NCBI RefSeq assembly: GCF_027587375.1
Contig: NZ_JAMXIC010000003.1
Location: 62,001 to 126,000, forward strand
Length of the DNA stretch: 64,000 nt
Source of the DNA: Arthrobacter sp. B2a2-09
GTDB lineage: Bacteria > Actinomycetota > Actinomycetes > Actinomycetales > Micrococcaceae
Direction: 5' to 3'
The notes under the pieces were generated by a model. That model saw only the letters and a program-made list of their open reading frames with translations. It did not search any database and had not been told where the DNA came from. Position 1 is the first letter of the stretch. The number at the start of each line of letters is the position of its first letter. Of this stretch, positions 45,592 through 54,119 are shown piece by piece. The position numbers and the translations under genes were made by a program.

Positions 45592-46133
45592 GCAGCGCCA
45601 CCGACCGGATGGGCCTGCTGTGCCTCAAGGCCGAGCCGTTCGATGATTTCGTCTGCCTCTTCCGCCGGAGAAGCCGAGACGCACAGTGAGATGTGGTTCT
45701 CTTCCTCCGTAGGTTCCTCCAATGCATCGAACTGGGATTCCAGCAACGAAGGAGGCATGAAGTGTCCGTGGCGCGAAGCCAGCCGGTCGGAAATCTTGTC
45801 CTTGCTCCCCTGGAGGAAGACGAACACGACGCCCTCGCCGCGCAGGACGTCCCGGTAACGCTTCTTCAAGGCCGAGCACGTGATGATGCCCGGCTTTCCT
45901 GCTGCAGTGCGCTCCCTGATCCATTCGGCAATGATGTCCAGCCAGGGCCAACGGTCCTCATCGCTGAGTGCGTGCCCTGCCTGCATCTTTGCCACGTTCG
46001 CTTCCGGGTGCAGGTCGTCGCCTTCGGCGAGGTCCCAACCCAGCCGGCCGGCCAATACGCCGGCCACTGTCGATTTACCGGAACCGGAGACGCCCATGAT
46101 CACCAATACCGGCTGTTGTGCAGTCTTCGCCAT
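45588..46133 (-). CDS. gntK: Gluconokinase
   Basis: Phosphorylates gluconate to 6-phosphogluconate for the pentose phosphate pathway. The 181-residue shikimate-kinase-like protein has Walker A VIMGVSGSGKSTVAG near residue 14, the substrate block EGDDLHPEANVAKMQAGHALSDEDRWPWL (split: EGDDLHPEANVAKMQ, AGHALSDEDRWPWL), the lid ITCSALKKRYRDVLRG and the end RHGHFMPPSLLESQFDALEEP. It is longer at the C-terminus than E. coli GntK by a few residues. ATG 46133 is used; a TTG just upstream (46136) is not needed. A TTAAAT-ATG-ATTTAA palindrome lies 20 bp upstream. Confidence 0.95.
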   Translation of the reverse strand: MAKTAQQPVLVIMGVSGSGKSTVAGVLAGRLGWDLAEGDDLHPEANVAKMQAGHALSDEDRWPWLDIIAEWIRERTAAGKPGIITCSALKKRYRDVLRGEGVVFVFLQGSKDKISDRLASRHGHFMPPSLLESQFDALEEPTEEENHISLCVSASPAEEADEIIERLGLEAQQAHPVGGAA

Positions 46134-46152
46134 CAAAGTCTGCCTTCCTCAA

Positions 46153-46167
46153 TTAAATATGATTTAA
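46153..46167. promoter_or_regulatory. AT-rich palindrome upstream of gntK (candidate operator)
   Basis: TTAAAT-ATG-ATTTAA is a 15-bp hyphenated palindrome between the PIG-L stop and gntK start. It stands out for its AT content. A sugar-acid responsive repressor site is possible but untested; no regulator gene is adjacent. Confidence 0.35.
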
Positions 46168-46207
46168 ACGAGACTAAGCATATGACACAGGTTACACATC
46201 AGCAATT

Positions 46208-46972
46208 TCAGAAACCGGCGATGGTTTGGGAACCGTTGATTTCCACCACATGGAACGCCTCGGCGCTGCGCCCGTCCGGCATGCCGGCACGCGAGGCATT
46301 GTGCCGGAGCATGCCCCGGACAGCCCGTTCCATGCCTTCCAGATCGGGGTGCTGGCTCGCGTGGATCCGAATGGCAGCCAGTTTCGCGTCGATGTGTTCA
46401 GTGACATCCACGAAATAGTTCTCACGGGTTTCGGGACCGGCGAAGAGCCACAGCCATGGCAGTTTGTAGGCATCGAGACCGGCTTCTGCCAGTTCCGGGT
46501 AGGCAAAAGGGTTCTCAAGCGCGGGGTACACCGCGCGGGTCACGATCTCCCCCACGGCGAGGTGGTCCGGATGGCTCTTCTGGATCCTGTCCCAATTGCG
46601 TTCCGGGTGCATGGCCAGGACCACGTCGGGGCGGATTTCGCGGATGAGCTTCACCACTTGCTTGATGACCTCATGCGTCGGTTCGAGGTAGCCATCGCGC
46701 TCATGGAGGTAGTGCACATCCGTCACGCCGACGAGGGCAGCGGCTTGTCTCTGCTCGTCTGCGCGCATCGCAATGATCTCTTCGCGGTGGGCAGGATCGA
46801 AGCCTCCGGCGTCGCCGTCGGTCACGACGCAGTAGCTGACCTCGACGCCGGCAGCGGTCCAGGCAGCAATGGTGCCGGCCGCGCCAAAGTCGACGTCGTC
46901 CGGGTGGGCGGTAAAACAAAGCACCCGCTCAACGCGCTCCGTGGAGGCGTTGAACGGGCTCTTTGCTGACAT
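46208..46972 (-). CDS. PIG-L family deacetylase (MshB/Mca-like)
   Basis: A 254-residue zinc-dependent deacetylase of the LmbE/PIG-L family. The AHPDD motif ([12 protein letters not shown]), the HERDGYLEP region and the second zinc ligand motif [20 protein letters not shown] are all present. The family removes acetyl groups from GlcNAc conjugates; in actinobacteria members include MshB (mycothiol synthesis) and Mca (mycothiol-conjugate amidase). Which one is not decided from the sequence, and the downstream [23 protein letters not shown] block is shared by several subgroups. ATG 46972 was chosen; a TTG at 46987 could add five residues. It follows etfA by 20 bp and may share its transcript. Confidence 0.88.
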   Translation of the reverse strand: MSAKSPFNASTERVERVLCFTAHPDDVDFGAAGTIAAWTAAGVEVSYCVVTDGDAGGFDPAHREEIIAMRADEQRQAAALVGVTDVHYLHERDGYLEPTHEVIKQVVKLIREIRPDVVLAMHPERNWDRIQKSHPDHLAVGEIVTRAVYPALENPFAYPELAEAGLDAYKLPWLWLFAGPETRENYFVDVTEHIDAKLAAIRIHASQHPDLEGMERAVRGMLRHNASRAGMPDGRSAEAFHVVEINGSQTIAGF

Positions 46973-46992
46973 AGCGTCAGAAGACAAAGGGA

Positions 46993-47946
46993 TCAGCCTT
47001 TCCGCTTTTTGATCTCTTCGGTGGCCTGCGGAACAACCTTGAAGAGGTCACCGATGATGCCGAAGTCCGCGATTTCGAAGATCGGCGATTCCGCATCCTT
47101 GTTGATCGCGACGATGACCTTGGAGGTCTGCATCCCGGCCTTCTGCTGGATCGCTCCGGAGATGCCCGCCGAGATGTAGAGCTGCGGGGACACGGTCTTG
47201 CCCGTCTGGCCAACCTGGTAGTCGTGGCCGATCCAGCCTGCATCCGTGGCGGCACGGGAAGCCCCGAGTGCACCGCCCAGCGCGTCGGCCAGTTCTTCCA
47301 AGGGACCGAAGTCGCCGTCGACACCGCGTCCACCGGCAACCACGATCCGGGCTTCGGTAAGCTCGGGACGGCCGCTGGCCGGCTTTTCCGCGCGCCCGGT
47401 GACCCGCGCGGCATTCGCGGTGGCATCGGCCGGGACGTCGATAGTGACGGCTTCAGGCGTGCCTGCCGCGGCCGGGGCCTCGACGTCGACACTGTTCGGC
47501 TTGACCGTGAGCACGGCGACGGCGGTGCGCGCCTTGGCCGTGGTGGTGTATGAGCCGGCCAGGACCGACTTGTGGGCCGTGCCATCGGCGTCGACGCCCA
47601 CCACATCGGTGATGACGCCGGCGTTGAGCTTCACGCCGAGACGGGCCGCGATTTCCTTGCCGTCGGCCGTGTTCTCGAGCAGGACGGTCCCGGCCCCGGA
47701 GGCCGCAACTGCCGCAGCAAGATATGCGGCTTTCGGCGCAACCAGGTAGTCGTCCAGGTCCGTAGCGGACGGGCGGTAGAGAACCGAGGCTCCGTGCGCC
47801 CCCAGGGCGGCGGCGACGTCGTCGTGCAGCTCGCCGTTGAAGGCGACCACCGCTTCCCCGAGGGAACGTGCGATCGTCAGGAGTTCCAGGCTGCTCTTCT
47901 TGAGCGCCGCGCCCGGGTTGTCAATGAATACAAGTGCTTTTGCCAT
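46993..47946 (-). CDS. etfA: Electron transfer flavoprotein alpha subunit, copy 1
   Basis: ETF alpha carries the FAD that collects electrons from acyl-CoA and other dehydrogenases. The 317-residue protein has the N-terminal Rossmann-like part and the C-terminal FAD domain: [39 protein letters not shown] (split: [30 protein letters not shown]), [29 protein letters not shown] and [19 protein letters not shown]. In well-studied ETFs the residue after IQ is a histidine that contacts the flavin; here it is glutamine. It lies 14 bp downstream of etfB copy 1 and 20 bp before the deacetylase. Confidence 0.95.
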   Translation of the reverse strand: MAKALVFIDNPGAALKKSSLELLTIARSLGEAVVAFNGELHDDVAAALGAHGASVLYRPSATDLDDYLVAPKAAYLAAAVAASGAGTVLLENTADGKEIAARLGVKLNAGVITDVVGVDADGTAHKSVLAGSYTTTAKARTAVAVLTVKPNSVDVEAPAAAGTPEAVTIDVPADATANAARVTGRAEKPASGRPELTEARIVVAGGRGVDGDFGPLEELADALGGALGASRAATDAGWIGHDYQVGQTGKTVSPQLYISAGISGAIQQKAGMQTSKVIVAINKDAESPIFEIADFGIIGDLFKVVPQATEEIKKRKG

Positions 47947-47960
47947 GTGTCGGAATCCTC

Positions 47961-48761
47961 TTAGAGCAGCTTCTGGGCGGCCAGGAACTCAACCAGCTTG
48001 ATGCCGGCGTCGCCTTCGTCGGTAATGATGGTGCCGGCCGTGCGCGGCGGGCGCGCCTCAGCGGTCTCGACGGCGGTCAACGAACCCGCAGCGCCCACCT
48101 GCGCGGCATCGACGCCGATGTCGGCCAGGGTGAGTGCCGTGATTTTCTTCTTCTTGGCGGCAAGGATGCCCTTGAAGTTGGGGTATCGCGGCTCGTTGAT
48201 CTGGTCCGTCACGGATACCAGCGCGGGCAACGTTGCCTCCACGGTGTCCGCGTGGGCGTCACCGTCACGGCGCGCGACGACATGTTCGCCATTGACTTCC
48301 AGGGAGGAAGCAAAAGTGACTTGAGGGAGTCCGAGACGCTCAGCGAGTTGCGCCGGAACCAAGGACGTTTCGCCGTCTGTCGAGGCCATGCCGGTCAGGA
48401 CGAGGTCCACGGGCGAGTCGGCGCCGAGATAACGGATTGCCGCGGCGAGGGCCAGCGAGGTGGCGGCGGCGTCGGAACCGGCCAAGGCGTCGTCGCTCAA
48501 ATGCGCTCCTGAGGAGGCACCGATTTGCAAGGACTTCTTGACGGCGTTCACGGCACCGGCGGGACCCATGCTCAAGGCGATGACCTCGTTGCCGGCCTTC
48601 GCACCGCCGCGGGCCTCGCTGAGCTGCAACGCAGCTTCAAGCGCATACTCGTCCAGTTCGGACAGGATGCTCTCGTCGCGGTCCGTGGTGTTGCCTGGGC
48701 CGGTGAGGTGTCGGTCGAACTGCGCGTCCGGGACGTGCTTGACCAGAACAACAATCTTCAA
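47961..48761 (-). CDS. etfB: Electron transfer flavoprotein beta subunit, copy 1
   Basis: ETF beta binds AMP and forms the structural partner of ETF alpha. The 266-residue product begins with TTG and reads KIVVLVKHVPDAQFDR, with a GGGAGA site five bases upstream; the open frame upstream to 48830 is rejected because it has no such site and lacks family similarity. The ETF-beta signature block is IRYLGADSPVDLVLTGMASTDGETSLVPAQLAERLGLPQ (split: DLVLTGMASTDGETSLVPAQ, LAERLGLPQ), followed by VSVTDQINEPRYPNFKGILAAKKK. It is about ten residues longer than copy 2. Confidence 0.94.
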   Translation of the reverse strand: MKIVVLVKHVPDAQFDRHLTGPGNTTDRDESILSELDEYALEAALQLSEARGGAKAGNEVIALSMGPAGAVNAVKKSLQIGASSGAHLSDDALAGSDAAATSLALAAAIRYLGADSPVDLVLTGMASTDGETSLVPAQLAERLGLPQVTFASSLEVNGEHVVARRDGDAHADTVEATLPALVSVTDQINEPRYPNFKGILAAKKKKITALTLADIGVDAAQVGAAGSLTAVETAEARPPRTAGTIITDEGDAGIKLVEFLAAQKLL

Positions 48762-48954
48762 TGTATCTCCCACTGTGTTCGAGGCAGCCTTCCATGCTCG
48801 GGGATGGCCAGCAACTAGGCGCATGGCCAAGAGTGCCCAGCGTACGGGCTCGTCCTAGCTAAGCATATTGCGGGACAAGTCGGACAACGCCGGGTACCCG
48901 CATTAACTCCTGTTTCGTGGATGGCTCCCGCCTACAGGCGTAAGAGCACACGGA

Positions 48955-48991
48955 GACGGCGGGCCGCACCGCTGTGGTGCCGCCCGCCGTC
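48955..48991. terminator. Terminator downstream of the HtrA gene
   Basis: GACGGCGGG (48955-48963) pairs with CCCGCCGTC (48983-48991), with an inner GCACC/GGTGC stem (48966-48970 with 48976-48980). It lies 66 bp past the HtrA stop on the minus strand. The rest of 48762-49056 holds no recognisable gene. Confidence 0.6.
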
Positions 48992-49056
48992 GTCGACCGC
49001 TAACTGCTTGCCCCGCTGGAATCCACTGCTACTGCATGGCTATTACAGGGCAGCCG

Positions 49057-50712
49057 TTACGGAGCTGCATCCAAGGTCACGTCGAGTTCCTGCGTCTGAC
49101 TGCCGCGCTGGACGGTCACCTTGACCGTTGCGCCTGCTGGCTGCTCACGGACCGCAGCGGTGAGCTGCTCGGGATCGGTGATGTCCATCCCGGCGAACTT
49201 GGTGACGACGTCGCCCACCTTGAGTCCGGCCTTCTCAGCGGCGGAGCCCGCGGTCACGGCTGCGACCTGCGCCCCCACCGAGAACCCGGAACTGCTTCCC
49301 GTAGCCGACTTAGGCTGGACGCTGACGCCGAACTGCCCGTGGGTGGCCTTGCCGTTCTTGATGAGTTCCTGCGCAATACGCTTCGCGTTGTTGATGGGGA
49401 TGCTGAAGCCCACACCGATGTTGCCGCTGGACGAAGACGAGGAACTGCTGCTGCCGGCGGAAGCGATCGCCACGTTCACACCGATGATCTCGCCCTTGGT
49501 GTTGACAAGCGCTCCACCGGAGTTGCCCGGGTTGATCGGCGCGTCGGTCTGGATGACGTTGAGCGACACCGTGCCCTGGCCCGCACTACTCTGGCTCTGG
49601 CCGCCGCCTGGAGGGGCGAATTGGAATCCGCCTTGGCCGCCACTTTGCGAATTGTCGGAGCCGCCGTTGGGAACAGCCGAGGATGCCACGCTGATGGTGC
49701 GGTTGAGCGTGGAGACGATGCCGTCGGTGACCGTGCCGGGCAGGCCGAGCGGAGCGCCGATGGCGATTGCGTTGTCCCCGACGTTGATCTTGCTGGAATC
49801 ACCCAGGGTAGCTGGCACGAGACCGGAGGCGTTGTCCACCTTGATGATGGCGAGGTCCGAAAGCGGGTCCGTACCCACTACCGTCGCCTTCAGGACGCGT
49901 CCATCGCTCAACCGCACTTCAATCGCGGCGTTGGCGCTGGCTCCGTCAAGGGTCACCACGTGGGTGTTGGTCAGGATGTGGCCCTGGTCGTCGAGGATGA
50001 TGCCCGAACCGGTTCCACCCTGGTTTCCGCTCGAGGCCATGATGGTCACGACGCTGGGCGTGGCTTTGGCGGCGGCTGCGGTGATGGCGTTGACATCGTC
50101 CGTGTTATTGACGATCACCGTTCCCGTCTGGTTGCTGCTGGCGGCCGCCGGGGTCCGGCTACTGAACAACTGATCGCTGGCGGCCACAACGCCTCCACCC
50201 ACGAGACCGGCTGCCAGGATGCAGGCCACCAAGGTTCCGACGCCGAAGACCGGCTTGCGCTTAGGGGTAGCCGCCGGACCGCCCGGGTGGGCCGGGAACT
50301 GTTGCGTGGGATAGTGCTGCGCGGGGTTCGGTCCCCCGTAGAAAGGCTGGTGTTGCGGGTAGGGGTGTTGCGGTCCCGCGCTGTGCTGGGGTGCGCCGTG
50401 TTGGGGCGCTCCGTTCTGCGGCGCGCTGTGCTGAGCCTGGATCTGCTCGGTAGCGTTTTCGGACGGCGCCTGGGCCCACGGTGCCGGAGCGACCGGGGTC
50501 TGCGCCGGGTATTCCGGCTGCGCCGGATACTCGGGCTGCGCCGGGTATTCGGGCTTCGCTGTGAAATCCTGACCCGGCTGGTATGCCGGCAGCGGGGCCG
50601 TAGGCTGGGAGTTGGCTTGCTTGTCCGCCTCCGCCTTGCCGGTGCTCTCAGGACCATGGTTCTCGGGGCCATTGTTCTCAGGCGCGGCGCCCTGTGCTGG
50701 GTTCTCCGTCAT
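49057..50712 (-). CDS. HtrA/DegP-type trypsin-like serine protease with PDZ domain
   Basis: A 551-residue membrane-anchored protease for envelope quality control. The first 150 residues are a cytoplasmic proline/glutamine-rich region, with three tandem PEYPAQ units and QHGAPQ-type repeats. A membrane helix follows (about 158-180; VFGVGTLVACILAAGLVGG). The protease domain has the triad histidine in LTNTHVV, aspartate in TDPLSDLAIIKV and serine in INPGNSGGALVN. The C-terminal PDZ domain spans about residues 440-545, with AGLKVGDVVTKFAGMDITDPEQL. GGAAG-rich Shine-Dalgarno sequence precedes the ATG. It is divergent from the TPM gene. Confidence 0.95.
   Translation of the reverse strand: MTENPAQGAAPENNGPENHGPESTGKAEADKQANSQPTAPLPAYQPGQDFTAKPEYPAQPEYPAQPEYPAQTPVAPAPWAQAPSENATEQIQAQHSAPQNGAPQHGAPQHSAGPQHPYPQHQPFYGGPNPAQHYPTQQFPAHPGGPAATPKRKPVFGVGTLVACILAAGLVGGGVVAASDQLFSSRTPAAASSNQTGTVIVNNTDDVNAITAAAAKATPSVVTIMASSGNQGGTGSGIILDDQGHILTNTHVVTLDGASANAAIEVRLSDGRVLKATVVGTDPLSDLAIIKVDNASGLVPATLGDSSKINVGDNAIAIGAPLGLPGTVTDGIVSTLNRTISVASSAVPNGGSDNSQSGGQGGFQFAPPGGGQSQSSAGQGTVSLNVIQTDAPINPGNSGGALVNTKGEIIGVNVAIASAGSSSSSSSSSGNIGVGFSIPINNAKRIAQELIKNGKATHGQFGVSVQPKSATGSSSGFSVGAQVAAVTAGSAAEKAGLKVGDVVTKFAGMDITDPEQLTAAVREQPAGATVKVTVQRGSQTQELDVTLDAAP
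50501..50554. repeat. Three tandem 18-bp repeats coding PEYPAQ in HtrA
   Basis: Three near-identical 18-bp units (50501-50518, 50519-50536, 50537-50554; consensus TGCGCCGGGTATTCGGGC) lie in frame in the cytoplasmic linker of the protease. They are a likely site of length variation between strains by slippage. Confidence 0.8.
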
Positions 50713-51044
50713 GGGACTTCCTTTCTTCCTCGTCCCCTTAACTATCGTCGCTCTTGCTGGATCAAGAGTCGACGTTCGCTGGGAGCTTGCTGAACGCCGT
50801 CATCGGAACGGTCTTGTGCCCTCGAATGGCGCCGGCTAGCCCCCTCAACGCTGGAGAAGGGCGGATCTCTCCCCGTTTCGCTGGCGGCATATTTACCGCT
50901 GTGGACGCTCCAAAAGGTGCACCATAGTATCAAGTGGAATTGCCACAGCGACCTGCGGCTTGATAACCATGCGTGGGGGCGCTGATGCATTCTGTTTCGA
51001 TTGTTCCGGCCCGGACCAATCGCAGACGTGCTGAAGGGTTGCAC
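50713..51044. other. Intergenic region between divergent htrA-type and TPM genes
   Basis: 332 bp with no recognisable coding sequence. It must carry promoters for both divergent genes; I could not identify convincing -35/-10 pairs or an operator by eye. A GGAAG-type ribosome-binding site for the protease lies at its left end, and GAAGGG for the TPM gene at its right end. Confidence 0.5.
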
Positions 51045-53120
51045 ATGCGGTCAATGTTGAAACGTGTACTCGCCGTCATCGGCTTGGCTGGAATGCTGGC
51101 CTTTCCGGCCGCAGCAGCCTGGGCAGCCGACCCGGTGACCATCCCGTCCGGCCAGAACATCGTGGACAACGCGAACGTTTTGGGAAGCCGGAAGGGCGAG
51201 GTCCAGGACGCCATCCAAAAGCTCTTGAAAGACCACAAATACAATTTGTACGTGGTCACGGTGAATTCCTTCGAAAACCCCTCCTCCCCCGAGGCTTGGG
51301 CCACGGCAGTGGCCACCAAGAAGGGCATGGGCCGGGCGGACGTCATTCTGGCCATCTCCACCGCCGGTCAGTACTACTTCGCCCCCAACTCGGCCAGTGC
51401 GATCTATTCCAAAAGGTCAACCATTTCGTCCAATGCCATCGCGGCCAACTTGGGCGCGGGCAAGCGGGACTACGCCCAGGCCGCCATTGACACAGCAGCC
51501 GCAGTCGGCGATGCCGCTGGCGGGGGCAGCGGCACAGTCCCGAGCGGCGACTCGGGTGCAGTCGTTTTGATCGGCGCCGGCGTGGTTGCGGCTGGAGGCG
51601 TAGGCACGTACCTGTACTTCCGCAATCGCCGCAAGAAGATCCAGGCATCCAGTGCCAGCTACGGCCCGCAGGGAGAACAGCTCGATCCCCTGGCCGCCTT
51701 GAGCATCGCGGAATTGCGGCGCAAAGCCGGCACCCTGCTCATCGAAGCGGATGACACCATCAAGTCCAGCGAGCAGGAGCTCGGCTTCGCCCAGGCGCAA
51801 TATGGCGATGCCGCCGTCGGGAACTTCACCAAGGCCTTGCTGGAAGCAAAGAACCACATGACCGAATCCTTCAAGCTGCAGCAACAACTCGACGACCACA
51901 TCCCGGACACCGAAGAGCAGCAGCGCAGTTGGCTTGGTGAAATCATCCGACGCTCGGAGGCTGCCCTCGAGTCGCTGCGCGAGCAGAAAGCCGATTTCGA
52001 TTCCCTGCGAGAGCTTGAGAAGAACGCGCCCCAGGCTTTGGCCACTGTTGCTGCCGGCGCCAACGAAGCCGAGGCAAAGATCAGCAGCGCGGAGCAATCG
52101 CTCAACGGCCTGCGCGAGAAGTACGCAGACAGCGCACTTGGCCACGTGAGCGACAACATCACCCAGGCAAAGGACCGGCTTGCCTTCGTTCGGCACGCGA
52201 CAACTACGGCACAGGAAAAGCTCGCCGCGGGTGAAAGCAGCCTTGCCGCAGTAGCAGTCCGCGCTGCGGAAGAGGGCCTGCACCAGACCAACGTGCTGAT
52301 CGACGCCATCTCCAAGGTCGCGGGCAGCCTCGACGAAGCCCGGAATTCGCTAGAGGGCGCCGTGGTGGAGACCAGCCAGGACCTGGCACAGGCCAAAGCG
52401 ATGATCCAGTCCGGCGAACATCCGGAACTGGCTGGCCCGGTGGCCGGAGTCGAAGCCGCGCTGGCGCAGGTCAAAATTGAAATCCAGGGCGGGAAGATCG
52501 ATCCCATTGCCACCCTGGACCGGGTGGAGAAGGCGCACCAGGCCTTGGACCAGTCCCTCTCGGGAATCCGTGACCAACAGGAACAGGCAAGGCGCGCACA
52601 GGCCGCGCTCCAGCAGACCATCATGGCTGCCCAGTCCCAGATCAGCGCTACCTCGGACTACATAGCGGCGCGACGCGGCGGCGTTGGCCCCGAGGCCCGT
52701 ACCCGCTTGGCCGAAGCCCAACGGAATCTCGACTACGCCCTGTCCATTTCCCGCAATGACCCGGTCACCGCGCTGACGTACGCCCAGCAGGCCCAGGCGC
52801 TGGCATCACAAGCCGCACAATTGGCACAGTCCGACGTCGATCAATTCGGCGGCTTCGCCAACCAAGGCTACGGCCGTGGCGGAATGTTCGGCGGCGGAGG
52901 CAATGGCGGTGGCCTCGGCGGAGCAATCCTCGGCGGCATCCTCATCAACTCCATCCTGCACGGCGGCGGAGGCGGCTGGGGCGGTGGAAACGACGGCGGT
53001 GGCGGAGGCGGATTCTTCGGTGGCGACGGCGGAGGCGGCGGAGGCGGCGGAGGATTCTTCGGTGGCGACGGCGGAGGCGGCGGAGGTGACTTCGGCGGCG
53101 GCGACTCCGGCAGCTTCTAA
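51045..53120 (+). CDS. TPM domain protein with long coiled coil and glycine-rich tail
   Basis: A 691-residue secreted/membrane protein. A signal peptide (about residues 1-28, ending AAAWAAD) is followed by a TPM domain (about 30-150; SGQNIVDNANVLGSRKGEVQDAI), a membrane helix (about 167-190; GAVVLIGAGVVAAGGVGTYLYF), and roughly 400 residues of coiled coil. A glycine-rich end (about 610-691; repeated GGGGG with FFGGDG) follows. TPM domains were named from TLP18.3/Psb32/MOLO-1 and have weak phosphatase or membrane-repair roles. The PspA gene is 102 bp downstream. ATG 51045 follows GAAGGG; earlier ATGs (50973, 50985) lack it. The precise role is unknown. Confidence 0.87.
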   Translation: MRSMLKRVLAVIGLAGMLAFPAAAAWAADPVTIPSGQNIVDNANVLGSRKGEVQDAIQKLLKDHKYNLYVVTVNSFENPSSPEAWATAVATKKGMGRADVILAISTAGQYYFAPNSASAIYSKRSTISSNAIAANLGAGKRDYAQAAIDTAAAVGDAAGGGSGTVPSGDSGAVVLIGAGVVAAGGVGTYLYFRNRRKKIQASSASYGPQGEQLDPLAALSIAELRRKAGTLLIEADDTIKSSEQELGFAQAQYGDAAVGNFTKALLEAKNHMTESFKLQQQLDDHIPDTEEQQRSWLGEIIRRSEAALESLREQKADFDSLRELEKNAPQALATVAAGANEAEAKISSAEQSLNGLREKYADSALGHVSDNITQAKDRLAFVRHATTTAQEKLAAGESSLAAVAVRAAEEGLHQTNVLIDAISKVAGSLDEARNSLEGAVVETSQDLAQAKAMIQSGEHPELAGPVAGVEAALAQVKIEIQGGKIDPIATLDRVEKAHQALDQSLSGIRDQQEQARRAQAALQQTIMAAQSQISATSDYIAARRGGVGPEARTRLAEAQRNLDYALSISRNDPVTALTYAQQAQALASQAAQLAQSDVDQFGGFANQGYGRGGMFGGGGNGGGLGGAILGGILINSILHGGGGGWGGGNDGGGGGGFFGGDGGGGGGGGGFFGGDGGGGGGDFGGGDSGSF

Positions 53121-53222
53121 CTCACGAAGACTAGGTGGGGGGTCTGTCCCCCACGTAGAAGCGGTACAAGAACTGATCACTGGATTCAGTGGGCACCACT
53201 GAGCAGGACGAAAGGCAACACC

Positions 53223-54011
53223 ATGGTTAAGCAGTCCATTTTCGGGCGGATCGCACAGCTCGCCAAGGCGAACATCAATGCCTTGCTCGACCAAGCTGAG
53301 GACCCCCAGAAGATGCTGGACCAAATGGTCCGCGACTACTCGAACAACATCGCCGAGGCCGAGTCCGCCGTGGCGCAGACCATCGGCAACCTCCGCATGC
53401 TCCAGGCCGACTACAACGAGGACATCAAGAACTCCCAGGACTGGGGCAACAAGGCCCTCGCGGCTTCCCGTAAGGCGGACGAGTACCGTGCTGCAGGTAA
53501 CGCGGCCGACGCCGTGAAGTTCGACAACCTTGCCAAGGTGGCCATCCAGCGCCAGATGTCAGCCGAGAACGAGGCCAAGGCTGCCGAGCCCAACATCTCC
53601 TCCCAGTCGGAGGTCGTGGACAAGCTCAAGAGCGGTCTCGACCAGATGAAGGGCAAGCTCAACGAGCTCACCAGCAAGCGCAATGAGCTGGTTGCCCGCT
53701 CCAAGACGGTTGCTGCCCAGACCCAGGTGCACGACGCCCTCAAGAGCATCGACATCATGGACCCCACCAGCGAGGTGGGCCGCTTCGAAGAGAAGATCCG
53801 CCGCGAAGAGGCCAAGGTCCTCGGCCAGCAGGAGCTTGCAGCCTCCAGCCTGGACGCACAGTTCAACCAGCTTGAGGACCTCGGCGAGCAGACGGAAATC
53901 GAGGCTCGCCTGGCGGCCTTGAAGTCCGGCGGCTCGAAGGCCGCGATCGGTGCAGGCGCCACCGCTCCGGCAGATGACACCGTGGACGAAGCCGACTTCG
54001 ACAAGCTCTAA
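53223..54011 (+). CDS. pspA: PspA/IM30 family envelope-stress protein
   Basis: A 262-residue PspA/Vipp1 family protein that binds membranes and protects against leakage. It is almost wholly coiled coil, starting QSIFGRIAQLAKANINALLDQAEDPQKMLDQMVRDY (split: QSIFGRIAQLAKANINALL, DQAEDPQKMLDQMVRDY), the amphipathic first helix typical of the family, and running to QFNQLEDLGEQTEIEARLAALK. The last 25 residues are an acidic tail. ACGAAAGG precedes the ATG. It follows the TPM gene on the same strand and ends at a terminator. Confidence 0.93.
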   Translation: MVKQSIFGRIAQLAKANINALLDQAEDPQKMLDQMVRDYSNNIAEAESAVAQTIGNLRMLQADYNEDIKNSQDWGNKALAASRKADEYRAAGNAADAVKFDNLAKVAIQRQMSAENEAKAAEPNISSQSEVVDKLKSGLDQMKGKLNELTSKRNELVARSKTVAAQTQVHDALKSIDIMDPTSEVGRFEEKIRREEAKVLGQQELAASSLDAQFNQLEDLGEQTEIEARLAALKSGGSKAAIGAGATAPADDTVDEADFDKL

Positions 54012-54071
54012 GACGACAAGCTCTAAGACCCTGCCGGGCCGTATCCGCCCGGAACGATTGACCCGCCAAAC

Positions 54072-54105
54072 GAATGGCCGGACCTCCAGAGAGGCCCGGC
54101 CATTC
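54072..54105. terminator. Bidirectional terminator between pspA and acyl-CoA dehydrogenase genes
   Basis: GAATGGCCGG (54072-54081) pairs with CCGGCCATTC (54096-54105), followed by TTG on the plus strand. The two genes converge. Confidence 0.7.
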
Positions 54106-54119
54106 TTGTGCTGCGTGCT

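Noticed and set aside
49036..50793. A 585-codon plus-strand open frame over the HtrA gene
   Set aside because: The minus frame has the catalytic triad and PDZ domain; the plus frame is arginine-rich noise.
52890..53119. GGCGGN-rich tract at the end of the TPM gene as a possible repeat array
   Set aside because: It is codon repetition for a glycine-rich tail, not a CRISPR or intergenic repeat.
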